Origin: a virus
DNA length: 20,394 bases
IMG/VR virus record: IMGVR_UViG_3300012000_000154
Span: 1 to 20,394 of that record
Direction: 5' to 3' (one strand)
Made by a program: the position numbers and the translations under genes. Positions 6,185 to 12,822 of the stretch are shown in pieces. The notes under the pieces are model-generated. The model was not told the DNA's origin. It ran no database searches and saw only the letters and a program-made list of their open reading frames with translations. Position 1 is the stretch's first letter. Each line of letters opens with the position of its first letter.

Positions 6185-6675
6185 GGGTCCCCCGGGAATT
6201 GGACAACAACAGGGACTCTGAACCTGACTACACAGCCAATGTCATCTCTCTCGGATTGAATTTTTGATGCACTCTGGCTGGAGCTTCGGCTTGTTGACGC
6301 GCTCTTGCTCGAAGAGCCAGACCTGCTTGAAGAGCTGGATGATGATTTTGCGGAGGTTTCCGTATTAGTTCCACTGGATGTGTTTGTTCCGCTATTAGTC
6401 TCCGTGTTGTTTCCGGTATTTGTGGCTGTATTTGTCTCCGCGTTGGTGCCGCTGGACGTATTGGTTCCAGTTGAAGTATTGGTTCCGGTATTGGTTCCGG
6501 TGTTCGTGCCAGTGCTTGTTCCAGTATTTGTCCCTGTGTTTGTTCCAGTGTTTGTACCGGTATTGGTTCCAGTCTGAGTTCCTGTCTCTGTTCCGGTGTT
6601 CGTGCCGGTATCAGTCCTGCAATTTGACTCGTTGGTTGTACTGGCGTTCTTGACGTCCACTGCTTGAAATGCCAT
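6181..6675 (-). CDS. TGTN-repeat Thr/Ser-rich protein
   Basis: The 164-residue product has a short N-terminus (MAFQAVDVKNAS). Residues 23-110 are Thr-Gly-Thr-Asn repeats with Glu, Gln and Ser variants, residues 111-139 are a Ser-rich run with a few Arg/Lys, and a conserved-looking beta-type end follows (IGCVVRFRVPVVVQFPGDP). An excellent ribosome site (AAGGAGGG, plus-strand positions 6683-6690, seven bases from ATG) suggests strong expression. The stop overlaps the Ser-Arg gene by ATGA. The repeats have no hydrophobic core and should be extended or disordered, and they are rich in possible O-glycosylation sites. A spacer or appendage role in the virion is inference. I found no family match. 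Confidence 0.7.
   Translation of the reverse strand: MAFQAVDVKNASTTNESNCRTDTGTNTGTETGTQTGTNTGTNTGTNTGTNTGTSTGTNTGTNTGTNTSTGTNTSSGTNAETNTATNTGNNTETNSGTNTSSGTNTETSAKSSSSSSSRSGSSSKSASTSRSSSQSASKIQSERDDIGCVVRFRVPVVVQFPGDP
6346..6609 (-). repeat. 12-base period TGTN coding repeat
   Basis: An imperfect 12-base period encodes Thr-Gly-Thr-Asn units over residues 23-110 of the gene at 6181-6675. Third positions vary widely (ACC, ACA, ACT, ACG; GGA, GGC, GGT, GGG; AAC, AAT), so the unit is kept at protein level. The most regular part is about residues 35-70. It is not a CRISPR array because there are no unique spacers. Confidence 0.85.
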
Positions 6676-6682
6676 TTATCTA

Positions 6683-6690
6683 CCCTCCTT
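6683..6690 (-). promoter_or_regulatory. Strong ribosome binding site of the TGTN-repeat gene
   Basis: Read on the minus strand this is AAGGAGGG, seven bases before the ATG at 6675. It is among the best Shine-Dalgarno matches in the window and fixes the start. It lies in the 18-base gap after the acidic paralog, the only real gap in this block. Confidence 0.75.
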
Positions 6691-6693
6691 TTC

Positions 6694-7404
6694 TTATGAG
6701 CACTGGGTTCCGCCGCTAGGTAAGATTTGCTGGAGCTGCGGATCGGCAAGATCCGGACCAACCCCGCCAGTCTCATCGTCAAACGACTTAATTTTCCTGC
6801 CCGTGCCAGCTCGCTGCTCTCTCTTTGTGCTTGATCTATCCGATTTTGACCCAGAGCTTGACTGATAGCTTGACGAGCTTTCGCTCCCAGACTCGCTGGA
6901 CGATTCGGACGAAGATTCGGAACCGCTCTCCGATTCAGACGAGGATTCGGACCTGCTGCCAGATTCTGACCCAGACTCGCTCTCACTCCCGGAATCAGAC
7001 TCAGAGGCTGAACGACTACCAGATTCGCTGGAAGACTCCGACCCAGACGCAGAGGATGACTCGCTTTCGCTCTTGGATGTACTGCCAGAGTTGCTTGCGC
7101 TGCCTGCCTCAACCTCCGTCAATGTTGTGCCTTCAGTCCCGCTTTCGCTTAATGTCTCAGATTCAGAATTGATTCCAGAGTTTGTAATTGTCACCTGCCT
7201 TGAGAATGCGCTTGCTTGATGCGACCAGATAGCTGTTATCTCAAAATCAATTCCTTCCGGCAGATCCACCATCATATTTGTCGCGGGGTTAGCCTGACTG
7301 TCTTGCCTTGCTAAAGCACATCCCCTTCTAATTTTTGAAAGAATAGTATTTATATCATTAGCCAGACGATTCTGGCTGTTATGGGATAATGGCATTACAA
7401 GCAT
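6694..7404 (-). CDS. Acidic Ser-Glu repeat protein, paralog of the gene at 5489-6184
   Basis: The 236-residue product shares its two ends with the Ser-Arg protein. The N-terminal domain (residues 13-64) has IRRGCALARQDSQANPATNMMVDLPEGIDFEITAIWSHQA against VRRGIAIARSANQSSPTAGLMADLPEFVDFEVQVITGHQV, and both tails have a DE/DDETG-type turn and a Cys near the end. The middle (80-178) is Ser-Glu-Gly repeats, with about 20 acidic residues against few basic ones by hand count. A basic patch follows (SDRSSTKREQRAGTGRKIK). Start ATG 7404 shares one base with the stop of the connector-like gene (TAATG). No signal peptide or membrane helix is seen. It is probably a virion protein by position; its role is unknown. 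Confidence 0.72.
   Translation of the reverse strand: MLVMPLSHNSQNRLANDINTILSKIRRGCALARQDSQANPATNMMVDLPEGIDFEITAIWSHQASAFSRQVTITNSGINSESETLSESGTEGTTLTEVEAGSASNSGSTSKSESESSSASGSESSSESGSRSASESDSGSESESGSESGSRSESSSESESGSESSSESSSESGSESSSSYQSSSGSKSDRSSTKREQRAGTGRKIKSFDDETGGVGPDLADPQLQQILPSGGTQCS
6871..7167 (-). repeat. Ser-Glu low-complexity coding tract
   Basis: This part of the gene at 6694-7404 codes for residues 80-178, irregular SES, SGSE and SSSE units. Serine is written with several TCN codons plus AGC/AGT, and Glu with both GAA and GAG. The composition is thus conserved without DNA-level identity. Confidence 0.8.
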
Positions 7405-8267
7405 TAGAAGTTCGAGGGCGTCATCACGCGCGACCCGCCTCCAGTTGATTCTTGAAATGCCTTTAACAATGACTCCGCCTTGTCGGATGCTTTTGACGCT
7501 AAGTTCTTATCGCCCTTCTCGGGCCAGTATTTCGTGAGAGCAAGCTCCTCGATTATAAATGGCATGGCAAATGCGTCCAAATCAGTCTCGTTAATGTAGA
7601 TCTGAACAGGGCTTTGCAGGTCAAAGATTGAAAGCCTTTGAGGGTTGATTTGAGCTGTAAACCGAATAGTCCCAGAAATAGCGGGTAGCGGGTAAATCCG
7701 CAGAAGGGCTCTTGCCGAGCCGCCGACAGTATCCCCAAGATTTTCCAGTGTAAAATACTGTGGCTCTCCCGAGAAATTGATTAGCTTTACCTGATCTTCA
7801 ACGATTGGGGCTTCTGACAAATACTCCAATCTCCTGGTCTCATTCCAAATGATTGACCCCTCGACCCTTCGGATGGGGTCAGCAAGAGCAACCGCGTCGT
7901 CATATAATGTTCCAGTCCACAGGCCAGACGACAAATCCCACGGCTCTCGCAGGCTTTCCCCAATAGCCAAAACCTTCTTCTTTGATCCAACATAAAAAGT
8001 GTCTCCAATGCGCGCCGTTCCGGACAATCCGCTCCCACTAAAAGTGCTTAACCCTGCCGTGAATGTTGCCGAGATTGTTGATGGAGCCTGAACATAGCTG
8101 GAAACAAATGTGGTTTTTCGGCTGGATGGGGCGTGAATAAAATACCTGGAAAAGCCTGTATTGATGCAGTTGACAATGGTTGCGGCGGCATCAGCCGGGA
8201 TAGACGCCGGGTCTTGCGGTAGCGTCGAGTACGACAGCACTTGCTGGGCTAATTGCATTGATGTCAT
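7404..8267 (-). CDS. Connector-like structural protein (second of two)
   Basis: The 287-residue product has an N-terminal helical part (residues 1-40), a beta-rich middle with a possible extra domain (ISATFTAGLSTFSGSGLSG, then RIGDTFYVGS), and a C-terminal helix with PFIIEELALTKYWPEKGDKNLASKASDKAESLLKAF. The last part resembles the gp6-like/podoviral adaptor pattern: a predicted strand, then helices with EExAL...A..Y/W...D..LA....A. It lies downstream of another protein with the same general layout (8482-9162), as expected for stacked adaptors or a nozzle under the portal. ATG 8267 gives an ATGA overlap with the small membrane gene and has GAGG nine bases upstream. Function is inferred from layout and position. 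Confidence 0.6.
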   Translation of the reverse strand: MTSMQLAQQVLSYSTLPQDPASIPADAAATIVNCINTGFSRYFIHAPSSRKTTFVSSYVQAPSTISATFTAGLSTFSGSGLSGTARIGDTFYVGSKKKVLAIGESLREPWDLSSGLWTGTLYDDAVALADPIRRVEGSIIWNETRRLEYLSEAPIVEDQVKLINFSGEPQYFTLENLGDTVGGSARALLRIYPLPAISGTIRFTAQINPQRLSIFDLQSPVQIYINETDLDAFAMPFIIEELALTKYWPEKGDKNLASKASDKAESLLKAFQESTGGGSRVMTPSNF

Positions 8268-8485
8268 TGGCCGTGCCTCATGGTAATTATGTTCACTACT
8301 ACGCTTCCGATAAGTCCAGCGATTGCTCCCAGTATGCCGCCCAATGTGGCAATCACGCCCCTTACGTGTTCGAGGTGATTCACTTTTCTCTGGAGATCCG
8401 AAAGCACCTCCTTGTTCCCCTCGGCAATAGTCTCAAGCCGGACAACCCTGGCGTGGATGTCATTAAGAAGGTCGTGCTTTGTCAT
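8264..8485 (-). CDS. Small XhlA-like coiled-coil membrane protein
   Basis: The 73-residue protein has an amphipathic helix (residues 4-41, LLNDIHARVVRLETIAEGN...VNHLEHV) and then one hydrophobic, glycine-rich helix (42-68, VIATLGGILGAIAGLIGSVVVNII). This is the layout of the XhlA/haemolysin family, which helps cell lysis in Bacillus phage PBSX. It has ATGA overlaps on both sides, between two connector-like genes, and GGAGG four bases before ATG 8485. It could be a second holin or antiholin, or a small virion protein that inserts into the membrane during DNA entry. Position favours the second, topology the first. Confidence 0.65.
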   Translation of the reverse strand: MTKHDLLNDIHARVVRLETIAEGNKEVLSDLQRKVNHLEHVRGVIATLGGILGAIAGLIGSVVVNIITMRHGQ

Positions 8486-9162
8486 GCCGCCTCCGTCAGG
8501 GTTTGCAGGGCGCGATCATACTCGGATTTCAGCTGCGGCTCGCGTTGCTTAGATTTATCAGCAAAAAACAAGGACGATGAGGCTAGGTATCTAGCAATCG
8601 GCAAAAGCAATGTTTCCGCATAGTTGTGCGGGATCGGGATGCTAGTTGACGGGCTTGCGGAGTAGTCTGAAGTTGTAAATGTCGGGGCCTTCAGGGCAAC
8701 GGCCATATTGATCGTAACATTTGTAGTTGGCTTCGGGACTACATAGATTTTGAGCGAAGTTGCATCAGCCCCGCTGTCTGGGCGTAGGGCCTCAATGAAA
8801 TACGCCTGTGGACTTGAATTTGAAAGAGCCGTTAGCGAGCCAGCATATATTGAGTAAAAGGCGTCAAATTCGCCTCGGCTTGAGATTGGGCGCAACAGAA
8901 TATTGTCCGAAGCCCTTCGGACTGGCCCAATGACAGACTGGATATCGTCACTTAGGGCGGCATTGTCTGTATTGGCAGAAATAACCACCGAAATTTCCTT
9001 GCGTGTATAGAAATCTAAAAACCTATGGCCCTTTGACCACAGGAGCTGCATGGCGGAATTGAGGTCGTTGAAAATTCGTCGGCGCATGATCTCTGGAGCG
9101 GCCGCATTATTCGGAATCCCAAACACCTCATAGATCGAATCGATGGCTTGCTGAACTGTCAT
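8482..9162 (-). CDS. Head-tail connector/adaptor-like protein
   Basis: The 226-residue product begins with helices (AIDSIYEVFGI, EIMRRRIFNDLNSAMQLLW). It continues with a beta-rich middle (FYTRKEISVVISA, SLKIYVVPKPTTNVTINMAVAL) and ends with a helix pair, IPHNYAETLLLPIARYLASSSLFF and EPQLKSEYDRALQTL. This helix-beta-helix order and the PxxYxxxLxxxAR end are typical of phage connector proteins of the gp6/gp4/tail tubular A type, which bind under the portal. It follows capsid and one small gene, the usual place. ATG 9162 has AAGGA eight bases upstream and an ATGA overlap with the gene before. Fold assignment was made by eye. Confidence 0.66.
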   Translation of the reverse strand: MTVQQAIDSIYEVFGIPNNAAAPEIMRRRIFNDLNSAMQLLWSKGHRFLDFYTRKEISVVISANTDNAALSDDIQSVIGPVRRASDNILLRPISSRGEFDAFYSIYAGSLTALSNSSPQAYFIEALRPDSGADATSLKIYVVPKPTTNVTINMAVALKAPTFTTSDYSASPSTSIPIPHNYAETLLLPIARYLASSSLFFADKSKQREPQLKSEYDRALQTLTEAA

Positions 9163-9521
9163 TTGCGCTTCCTTTCCAGCCTGTCATCAACTCTGTTTTT
9201 GTTTTTGTCCTTAAAATCCATTGGATCTCGCGAGTAGACGCTTTCTGCCGTCAGGTACGCTTCCGCTGTTTCTGAATCGGGCGAAGGTCGATGTACCACG
9301 GAGCCCGGAAGGATCCTTGCAATCGGCCGGTAGAACTCGTCACGGCTTCCAAGAAGATCCTCAAGGTCAGCAGAATCGTTCTCGCCAAGTTCGCCACGAT
9401 CCCAGACGTGAGCCTTTTGCGACTCACTCCAGACAAATATTCTCCGGTGTCCGGCTTTAGACGTGATCGAGACGACCGGAGCATAAGGGGATGCGTCTTT
9501 GATGATGCAAATCAGCTTCAT
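9159..9521 (-). CDS. Hypothetical phage protein after the capsid gene
   Basis: I do not recognise this 120-residue protein. The first half looks beta-rich (MKLICIIKDASP, PVVSITSKAGHRRIFVWSE) with a Trp-containing turn. The second half is acidic and then strongly basic at the end (DKNKNRVDDRLERKRK). DKNKNRVDD looks like a short calcium-loop pattern (DxNxNxxDD), but no second loop is seen. It lies just after the hairpin terminator candidate that follows the capsid gene, and no good ribosome site precedes its ATG, so expression may be lower than that of capsid. It might be a head completion or decoration protein by position only. Confidence 0.6.
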   Translation of the reverse strand: MKLICIIKDASPYAPVVSITSKAGHRRIFVWSESQKAHVWDRGELGENDSADLEDLLGSRDEFYRPIARILPGSVVHRPSPDSETAEAYLTAESVYSRDPMDFKDKNKNRVDDRLERKRK

Positions 9522-9532
9522 AAAAGGTGAAA

Positions 9533-9562
9533 GGCTCCCACCGGTTTTATCCGATGGGAGCC
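9533..9562 (-). terminator. Hairpin terminator candidate after the major capsid gene
   Basis: A perfect 8-base stem (GGCTCCCA with TGGGAGCC) is extended by one mismatch and three more pairs, with a six-base loop. On the minus strand it is followed by TTTCACCTTTTATG, a broken T-run rather than a clean one. It lies 13 bases past the capsid stop and 12 bases before the next ATG. A partial terminator here would give more capsid than downstream mRNA, a common phage arrangement. Confidence 0.65.
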
Positions 9563-9575
9563 AATCACTTACCCA

Positions 9576-11096
9576 TTAGAAGCTGGGCGTAACCAGACCC
9601 GCGTACTTGACCGCATGTGTCAAGACAACGTAGCCCGGCTGACGACCATCCGGCCGCTGGTAAGGAGCCTGACCAAAGATGCTGGTCACGTACACCTTGC
9701 GGACGAACTCGCCGTCAAAGTTTTCCTCGGAACGCTCGCCATCCAGGGAGCCGTATCCGCGGACCGCGCAGTTGGCACCCATCATGATGGATTTGCCAAT
9801 CGGCACGCCCTTGGAGTTGCACTGGATGATCGGATCGCCAACAGAGTGAGTGTTGGTGATGTTGTCATCCGCAAACGCCGTGGCATTCAACCCCCATGTG
9901 CTGCGGGTCTTATTGAAGGTTCCAGCAGTAAATCCGCCGGTTGTCTTCACAAGCGCCCCAGTCAGGGTCAGCTGATTGCCGTCGTTGGTGCTGTACTCGT
10001 AGAACCCGTATTTTCCGCTGGAGAGGATGAGGACATATCCACGATCCGAACCACCAACAGTCAGCGAGTCATCTGGGCTGAAGCGGTACTTGAAGTTCTT
10101 GAAGTACTTGAAGTACGCCGGGGCGTAGATGTCGCTGGTGATCTGAACACGCTTTGCGGCCGCCGATGCCGACCCGCCACCCTTGAGGGTAATGCTGGCA
10201 GAATTAGCGGTTGCGTTGCTGATCGTGAAGGCTTCGCCAAGGGCGGCCTTCGGGTTGAGCGAGGATCCAATGGGGCCGAAGCCGTCATGGTCAATCGGGT
10301 TGTATTCGCGGATCACATGTCCGTCCACGTCGACGTAACCGCCGGTGAAGAGGACACTGGATTCGCCCTGGGCGGCGGCCGCAGCGCGGACTGCCGCAAG
10401 GTAGCTGCTTTCAGCCTTGAGCGAGACAAGCGCCTCGCCGGTGGAAGCAAGAATGTAGCGATTGATTTTGTTTTTGCCGTTGGTTCCGACCATCGCGGGC
10501 TTAGCTCCGCGGGTCTTCAGCTGCTGGCCAACACGAATGATGGTGTCGTAGCTGATGGTGTCGGAGGGGAGGAGCGCATTCTCGTCAGTCGCCGAGGTGT
10601 TGGACAGAACGTAGTTTTCGCTGTTGCCCTTGTGGAGGAACAGCTTCTGAAGACGCTCGGTCTTGATCCGGCCCAGCCAGTTGCCCAGAAGAACCGGGAC
10701 ATTGGACTTGAGTTCGGAGGCGATGGCGATTTTTTCCTCGGTCCGCTTGTTGTAGGAGACGGCATGACGGAGGAAATCCACCGTCAGCTGGAACGAGCCA
10801 AGGCGGAAGTCTTCCGTCTTGTCTTGCACCAGTTCGTCGCCTTGGACGCCCTCTCCGAAGAGCTGGGCCATCGTGCGGAACGTGATTTTGGATCCCGCGC
10901 CCTTGGAGAGGTCGCGGACGGCCTGCACGGCGTAGCTGTCGCTGGGTCCCTCGAACTGCTGGAAGAAGTTCTCGGTGGCCTCAGACAGCTGTACGCCTTT
11001 CCGCCAGAGTTCCGGAAGAAGGGCGTTGTACGCCGTTGAATTGCTGATCCCGAAATCAGCGAGCCGATTGCTATCGGGAATTAGGAGTTGAGCCAT
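9576..11096 (-). CDS. Major capsid protein, N4 gp56/DUF4043-like
   Basis: The 506-residue protein is the likely shell subunit. Residues about 65-112 match the N4 gp56/DUF4043 signature: KGAGSKITFRTMAQLFGEGVQGDE, an acidic E-D turn, then a strand with LTVDFLRHAVSY. The middle has helices typical of an HK97-like core (LKSNVPVLLGNWLGRIKTERLQKLFL). Residues 290-430 hold extra beta-rich sequence, maybe an inserted surface domain. The C-terminus returns to shell-like strands (CAVRGYGSLDGERSEENFDGEFVRKVYV). Context agrees: scaffold upstream, connectors downstream. ATG 11096 has AAAGGAGT about seven bases upstream. GC-rich, even codon use compared with neighbours fits high expression. The length fits a capsid with an inserted domain. 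Confidence 0.85.
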   Translation of the reverse strand: MAQLLIPDSNRLADFGISNSTAYNALLPELWRKGVQLSEATENFFQQFEGPSDSYAVQAVRDLSKGAGSKITFRTMAQLFGEGVQGDELVQDKTEDFRLGSFQLTVDFLRHAVSYNKRTEEKIAIASELKSNVPVLLGNWLGRIKTERLQKLFLHKGNSENYVLSNTSATDENALLPSDTISYDTIIRVGQQLKTRGAKPAMVGTNGKNKINRYILASTGEALVSLKAESSYLAAVRAAAAAQGESSVLFTGGYVDVDGHVIREYNPIDHDGFGPIGSSLNPKAALGEAFTISNATANSASITLKGGGSASAAAKRVQITSDIYAPAYFKYFKNFKYRFSPDDSLTVGGSDRGYVLILSSGKYGFYEYSTNDGNQLTLTGALVKTTGGFTAGTFNKTRSTWGLNATAFADDNITNTHSVGDPIIQCNSKGVPIGKSIMMGANCAVRGYGSLDGERSEENFDGEFVRKVYVTSIFGQAPYQRPDGRQPGYVVLTHAVKYAGLVTPSF

Positions 11097-11104
11097 GGTT
11101 AGTG

Positions 11105-11112
11105 ACTCCTTT
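11105..11112 (-). promoter_or_regulatory. Strong ribosome binding site of the capsid gene
   Basis: On the minus strand this reads AAAGGAGT, eight bases before the capsid ATG at 11096. It lies in the 37-base gap after the scaffold gene, so capsid has its own initiation site instead of the stop/start overlap used by most of its neighbours. Confidence 0.75.
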
Positions 11113-11133
11113 CTTTATGCCCTCGCCCGCACT

Positions 11134-12114
11134 TCAAAACTTGGCGGCCAAGGCCTGGAGCATGTCCAGATCCTCGATTTTCGCCACCAAGTCTTTTGGT
11201 GAAAGTGTTGCTGGGGCAGTTGTGCGGGCGTTACCGCTCGCGATTGGGGGTTTGGTCTGACGCGCAACGCTAGATGAAGGGGCCGGCCGGCTGGAGTTGG
11301 GGGCCATTCCGATGGCGTTGGCGGCCATCTGGGTAAGCCTCCACGGCAGGTCAGGATCCGAGATGAGCGGATTCTGGGTGTCCTTGAGGGACTCATAAAT
11401 CTCGTTCATCTTTGCAACCAGAGGGCTGTTCTTGTCCGAAGCATCGGGGTAAAACTTTACCGCCTTTGACTTGGCTTCGTTGACCCGCTGGCTGTATTCA
11501 GCCTGCGCCTTGACACTTTCCTCGGCGGCCCGTCTCTCGGACCGGCGAAGCTCGGTGCTTAGGCTCTGGATCTCGAGCTCAAGATCTGCAGCCTTGTCGA
11601 ACTCAAGAGCGCGGATGGCGTCGGCCTTGGCCTTGCCTCTTTCCGTAATCTTGGCCTCAATGGTGGCTGGATCCGCGAGCTTGGATTCCGGCTCGGATTG
11701 GCCTTTTTTGACCATTTCCATCGCCTGCGCTAACGAGAGGTCTGGGTTTCGAGCCCGGATTTGAAGGGCCTTTCGCTCCTCCTCAGTCCAGGATCCTACC
11801 CTTATGCGCTCGGGAAGCACGCCAGCCGAAGGTTCTGGAATTTCCAAATCCTTCGAATCTTCAGGCTTAACTTCCTCTGCATTAGAATCTTCCGCAACGG
11901 AAGCCTCGGGGCTTTTTACGGCCTCTGCCTCGGCTTGTTTATCCGGTAGAATCGGATCCGTTGCGGTCGCCTCTGCCTTCGGCTGCTCTACTACAGCCGC
12001 AAGGTTTTGGACAAGCTCTTGGTACGCCCTTTCATCTAGCGTTGCTACGTCAGGTTTGTTGTTTGTGGGTTGAGTCGTTTGCTCGGTTTTCACCGGAGTG
12101 TTGGTTTCGCTCAT
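11134..12114 (-). CDS. Scaffolding protein
   Basis: The 326-residue product is acidic and largely helical. Residues 1-100 are disordered and rich in Glu, Ala, Pro and Ser. The middle (about 140-225) is a long charged coiled coil (IEAKITERGKAKADAIRAL, LELEIQSLSTELRRSERRAAEES). The C-terminal 50 residues are Pro/Ser-rich with a final helix (LVAKIEDLDMLQALAAKF) suited to contact capsid. Acidic composition, coiled coil and placement directly before the capsid gene are the usual signs of a phage internal scaffold, which guides shell assembly and then leaves. There is no protease gene in view. It starts the divergent gap at 12115-12216, so a minus-strand promoter may lie there. Confidence 0.78.
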   Translation of the reverse strand: MSETNTPVKTEQTTQPTNNKPDVATLDERAYQELVQNLAAVVEQPKAEATATDPILPDKQAEAEAVKSPEASVAEDSNAEEVKPEDSKDLEIPEPSAGVLPERIRVGSWTEEERKALQIRARNPDLSLAQAMEMVKKGQSEPESKLADPATIEAKITERGKAKADAIRALEFDKAADLELEIQSLSTELRRSERRAAEESVKAQAEYSQRVNEAKSKAVKFYPDASDKNSPLVAKMNEIYESLKDTQNPLISDPDLPWRLTQMAANAIGMAPNSSRPAPSSSVARQTKPPIASGNARTTAPATLSPKDLVAKIEDLDMLQALAAKF

Positions 12115-12216
12115 CCAGCAAAACTCGCTCCGATAGTTGTGGCATCAACAGTAGGTTATGCTGTGTGCCGCCTATCAAATTCTTAATTAGAGAACCATGC
12201 GCGTAAGCCATATTTT
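12115..12216. promoter_or_regulatory. Divergent intergenic region between scaffold and plus-strand island
   Basis: This 102-base gap is the largest without an assigned gene, and the genes on both sides point away from it. It should hold promoters for the scaffold/capsid genes (minus) and the island (plus). An AT-rich stretch at 12175-12190 (CAAATTCTTAATTAG) and a TTGATA on the minus strand are present, but I could not place a convincing -35/-10 pair with 16-18 base spacing on either strand. A perfect inverted repeat lies at its right edge. Phage-specific promoters would not be recognisable here. Confidence 0.45.
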
Positions 12217-12222
12217 ATGGCT
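12206..12222 (+). promoter_or_regulatory. Hairpin covering the start codon of the island's first gene
   Basis: AGCCATA-TTT-TATGGCT is a perfect 7-base inverted repeat with a three-base loop. The ATG at 12217 is inside the right arm, so in RNA this start would be paired. No ribosome site precedes it. The next in-frame ATG, at 12223, lies just after the hairpin. It may control translation or bind a dimeric protein; a chance match is possible. Confidence 0.45.
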
Positions 12223-12822
12223 ATGACATCTGGAGCATATCAGGGGCCAGGCAAAAGGTCTGGATTTGGCCTTCAAGGAGTTGGGAAGCAGATGAATTTC
12301 AATCGCCCATCAAGCGACCGACGGGGGATTGAAGTTCCTGGATTTGTAAAGCCAGGTGTGAATTACGGCAGCGTATCTGGCTCTGGGGCAAAGTTTATAG
12401 GCCAAGGGATTCTTAACCTATACCGAGACCCAAGGATCACATGGCCGTTCACGCCAACAGTTTCTGGCAATCAAATACGAATCGGCACTGGAGCTGCCAA
12501 CGGAATTCCAATTTCTGCCTTTTCTGGCACCATGACACAGGGCTACTACAAGGCAGTTATCACGACAGACGGGTGGGCCGTGCAGAGCGGAGTTATCCAA
12601 CAGGGTAACCCAGCCCCACAAACACCAACAGAGGCAATGGCCCCGACAAGCGTTGAGGTTGCGATTGCGGAAGTAGAGACAATACCAAATTCAAGCCCGA
12701 CGCGTTATTACGTAAGGAGAATTTCCGGCGCGGGAGGAATATCGCTCATCCCATACGCTGCTGGCTCGGCTGGCGCTGGCTGCACTTCCGTAACAAAGTA
12801 CGCGTGGGCTGTTTTTACATGA
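12217..12822 (+). CDS. Hypothetical virion-associated protein, island gene 1
   Basis: The 201-residue product is not recognised. The N-terminus is glycine-rich and polar (SGAYQGPGKRSGFGLQGVGK). The rest is beta-rich with small residues (GTMTQGYYKAVITTDGWAVQSGVIQQGN, VEVAIAEVETI, TRYYVRRISGAGGISLIPY), resembling phage fibre-associated or baseplate-type proteins in composition only. Either ATG 12217 or ATG 12223 could start it; the first lies in a hairpin, and neither has a ribosome site. Its stop overlaps the large downstream gene by ATGA, so the two are very probably expressed together and may act in one structure. It is encoded opposite to the surrounding head genes. Confidence 0.68.
   Translation: MAMTSGAYQGPGKRSGFGLQGVGKQMNFNRPSSDRRGIEVPGFVKPGVNYGSVSGSGAKFIGQGILNLYRDPRITWPFTPTVSGNQIRIGTGAANGIPISAFSGTMTQGYYKAVITTDGWAVQSGVIQQGNPAPQTPTEAMAPTSVEVAIAEVETIPNSSPTRYYVRRISGAGGISLIPYAAGSAGAGCTSVTKYAWAVFT

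Noticed and set aside
6305-6577. Plus-strand frame of Val-Pro-Val repeats opposite the TGTN tract
   Set aside because: It is simply the complement of the 12-base coding repeat. There is no ribosome site and no other support.
6346-6609. Possible CRISPR array
   Set aside because: The period is 12 bases, the units are imperfect, and there are no unique spacers. It is a coding repeat.
6228-7112. 294-codon minus-strand frame across the TGTN and acidic Ser-Glu genes
   Set aside because: It is a frame-shifted shadow of the low-complexity DNA. It spans two well-supported genes and has an Arg/Pro/Ala/Leu-rich composition typical of such shadows.
8258-8623. 121-codon plus-strand frame opposite the XhlA-like gene
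   Set aside because: It shadows three minus-strand genes joined by ATGA overlaps and has no ribosome site or family match.
10088-10115. Short tandem repeat TACTTGAAG in the capsid gene
   Set aside because: It encodes the Tyr-Phe-Lys run YFKYFKNFKY inside the capsid protein. It is too short and local to suggest a separate element.
9615-11039. Long open frame of 474 codons on the plus strand, antisense to capsid
   Set aside because: It mirrors the GC-rich, biased codon use of the capsid gene, gives a protein without recognisable folds, and lacks a ribosome site. The capsid reading has a family match and a strong ribosome site.
12115-12216. Sigma-70 type promoter pairs in the divergent gap
   Set aside because: TTGATA on the minus strand has no -10 at 16-18 bases. 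Plus-strand candidates have wrong spacing.
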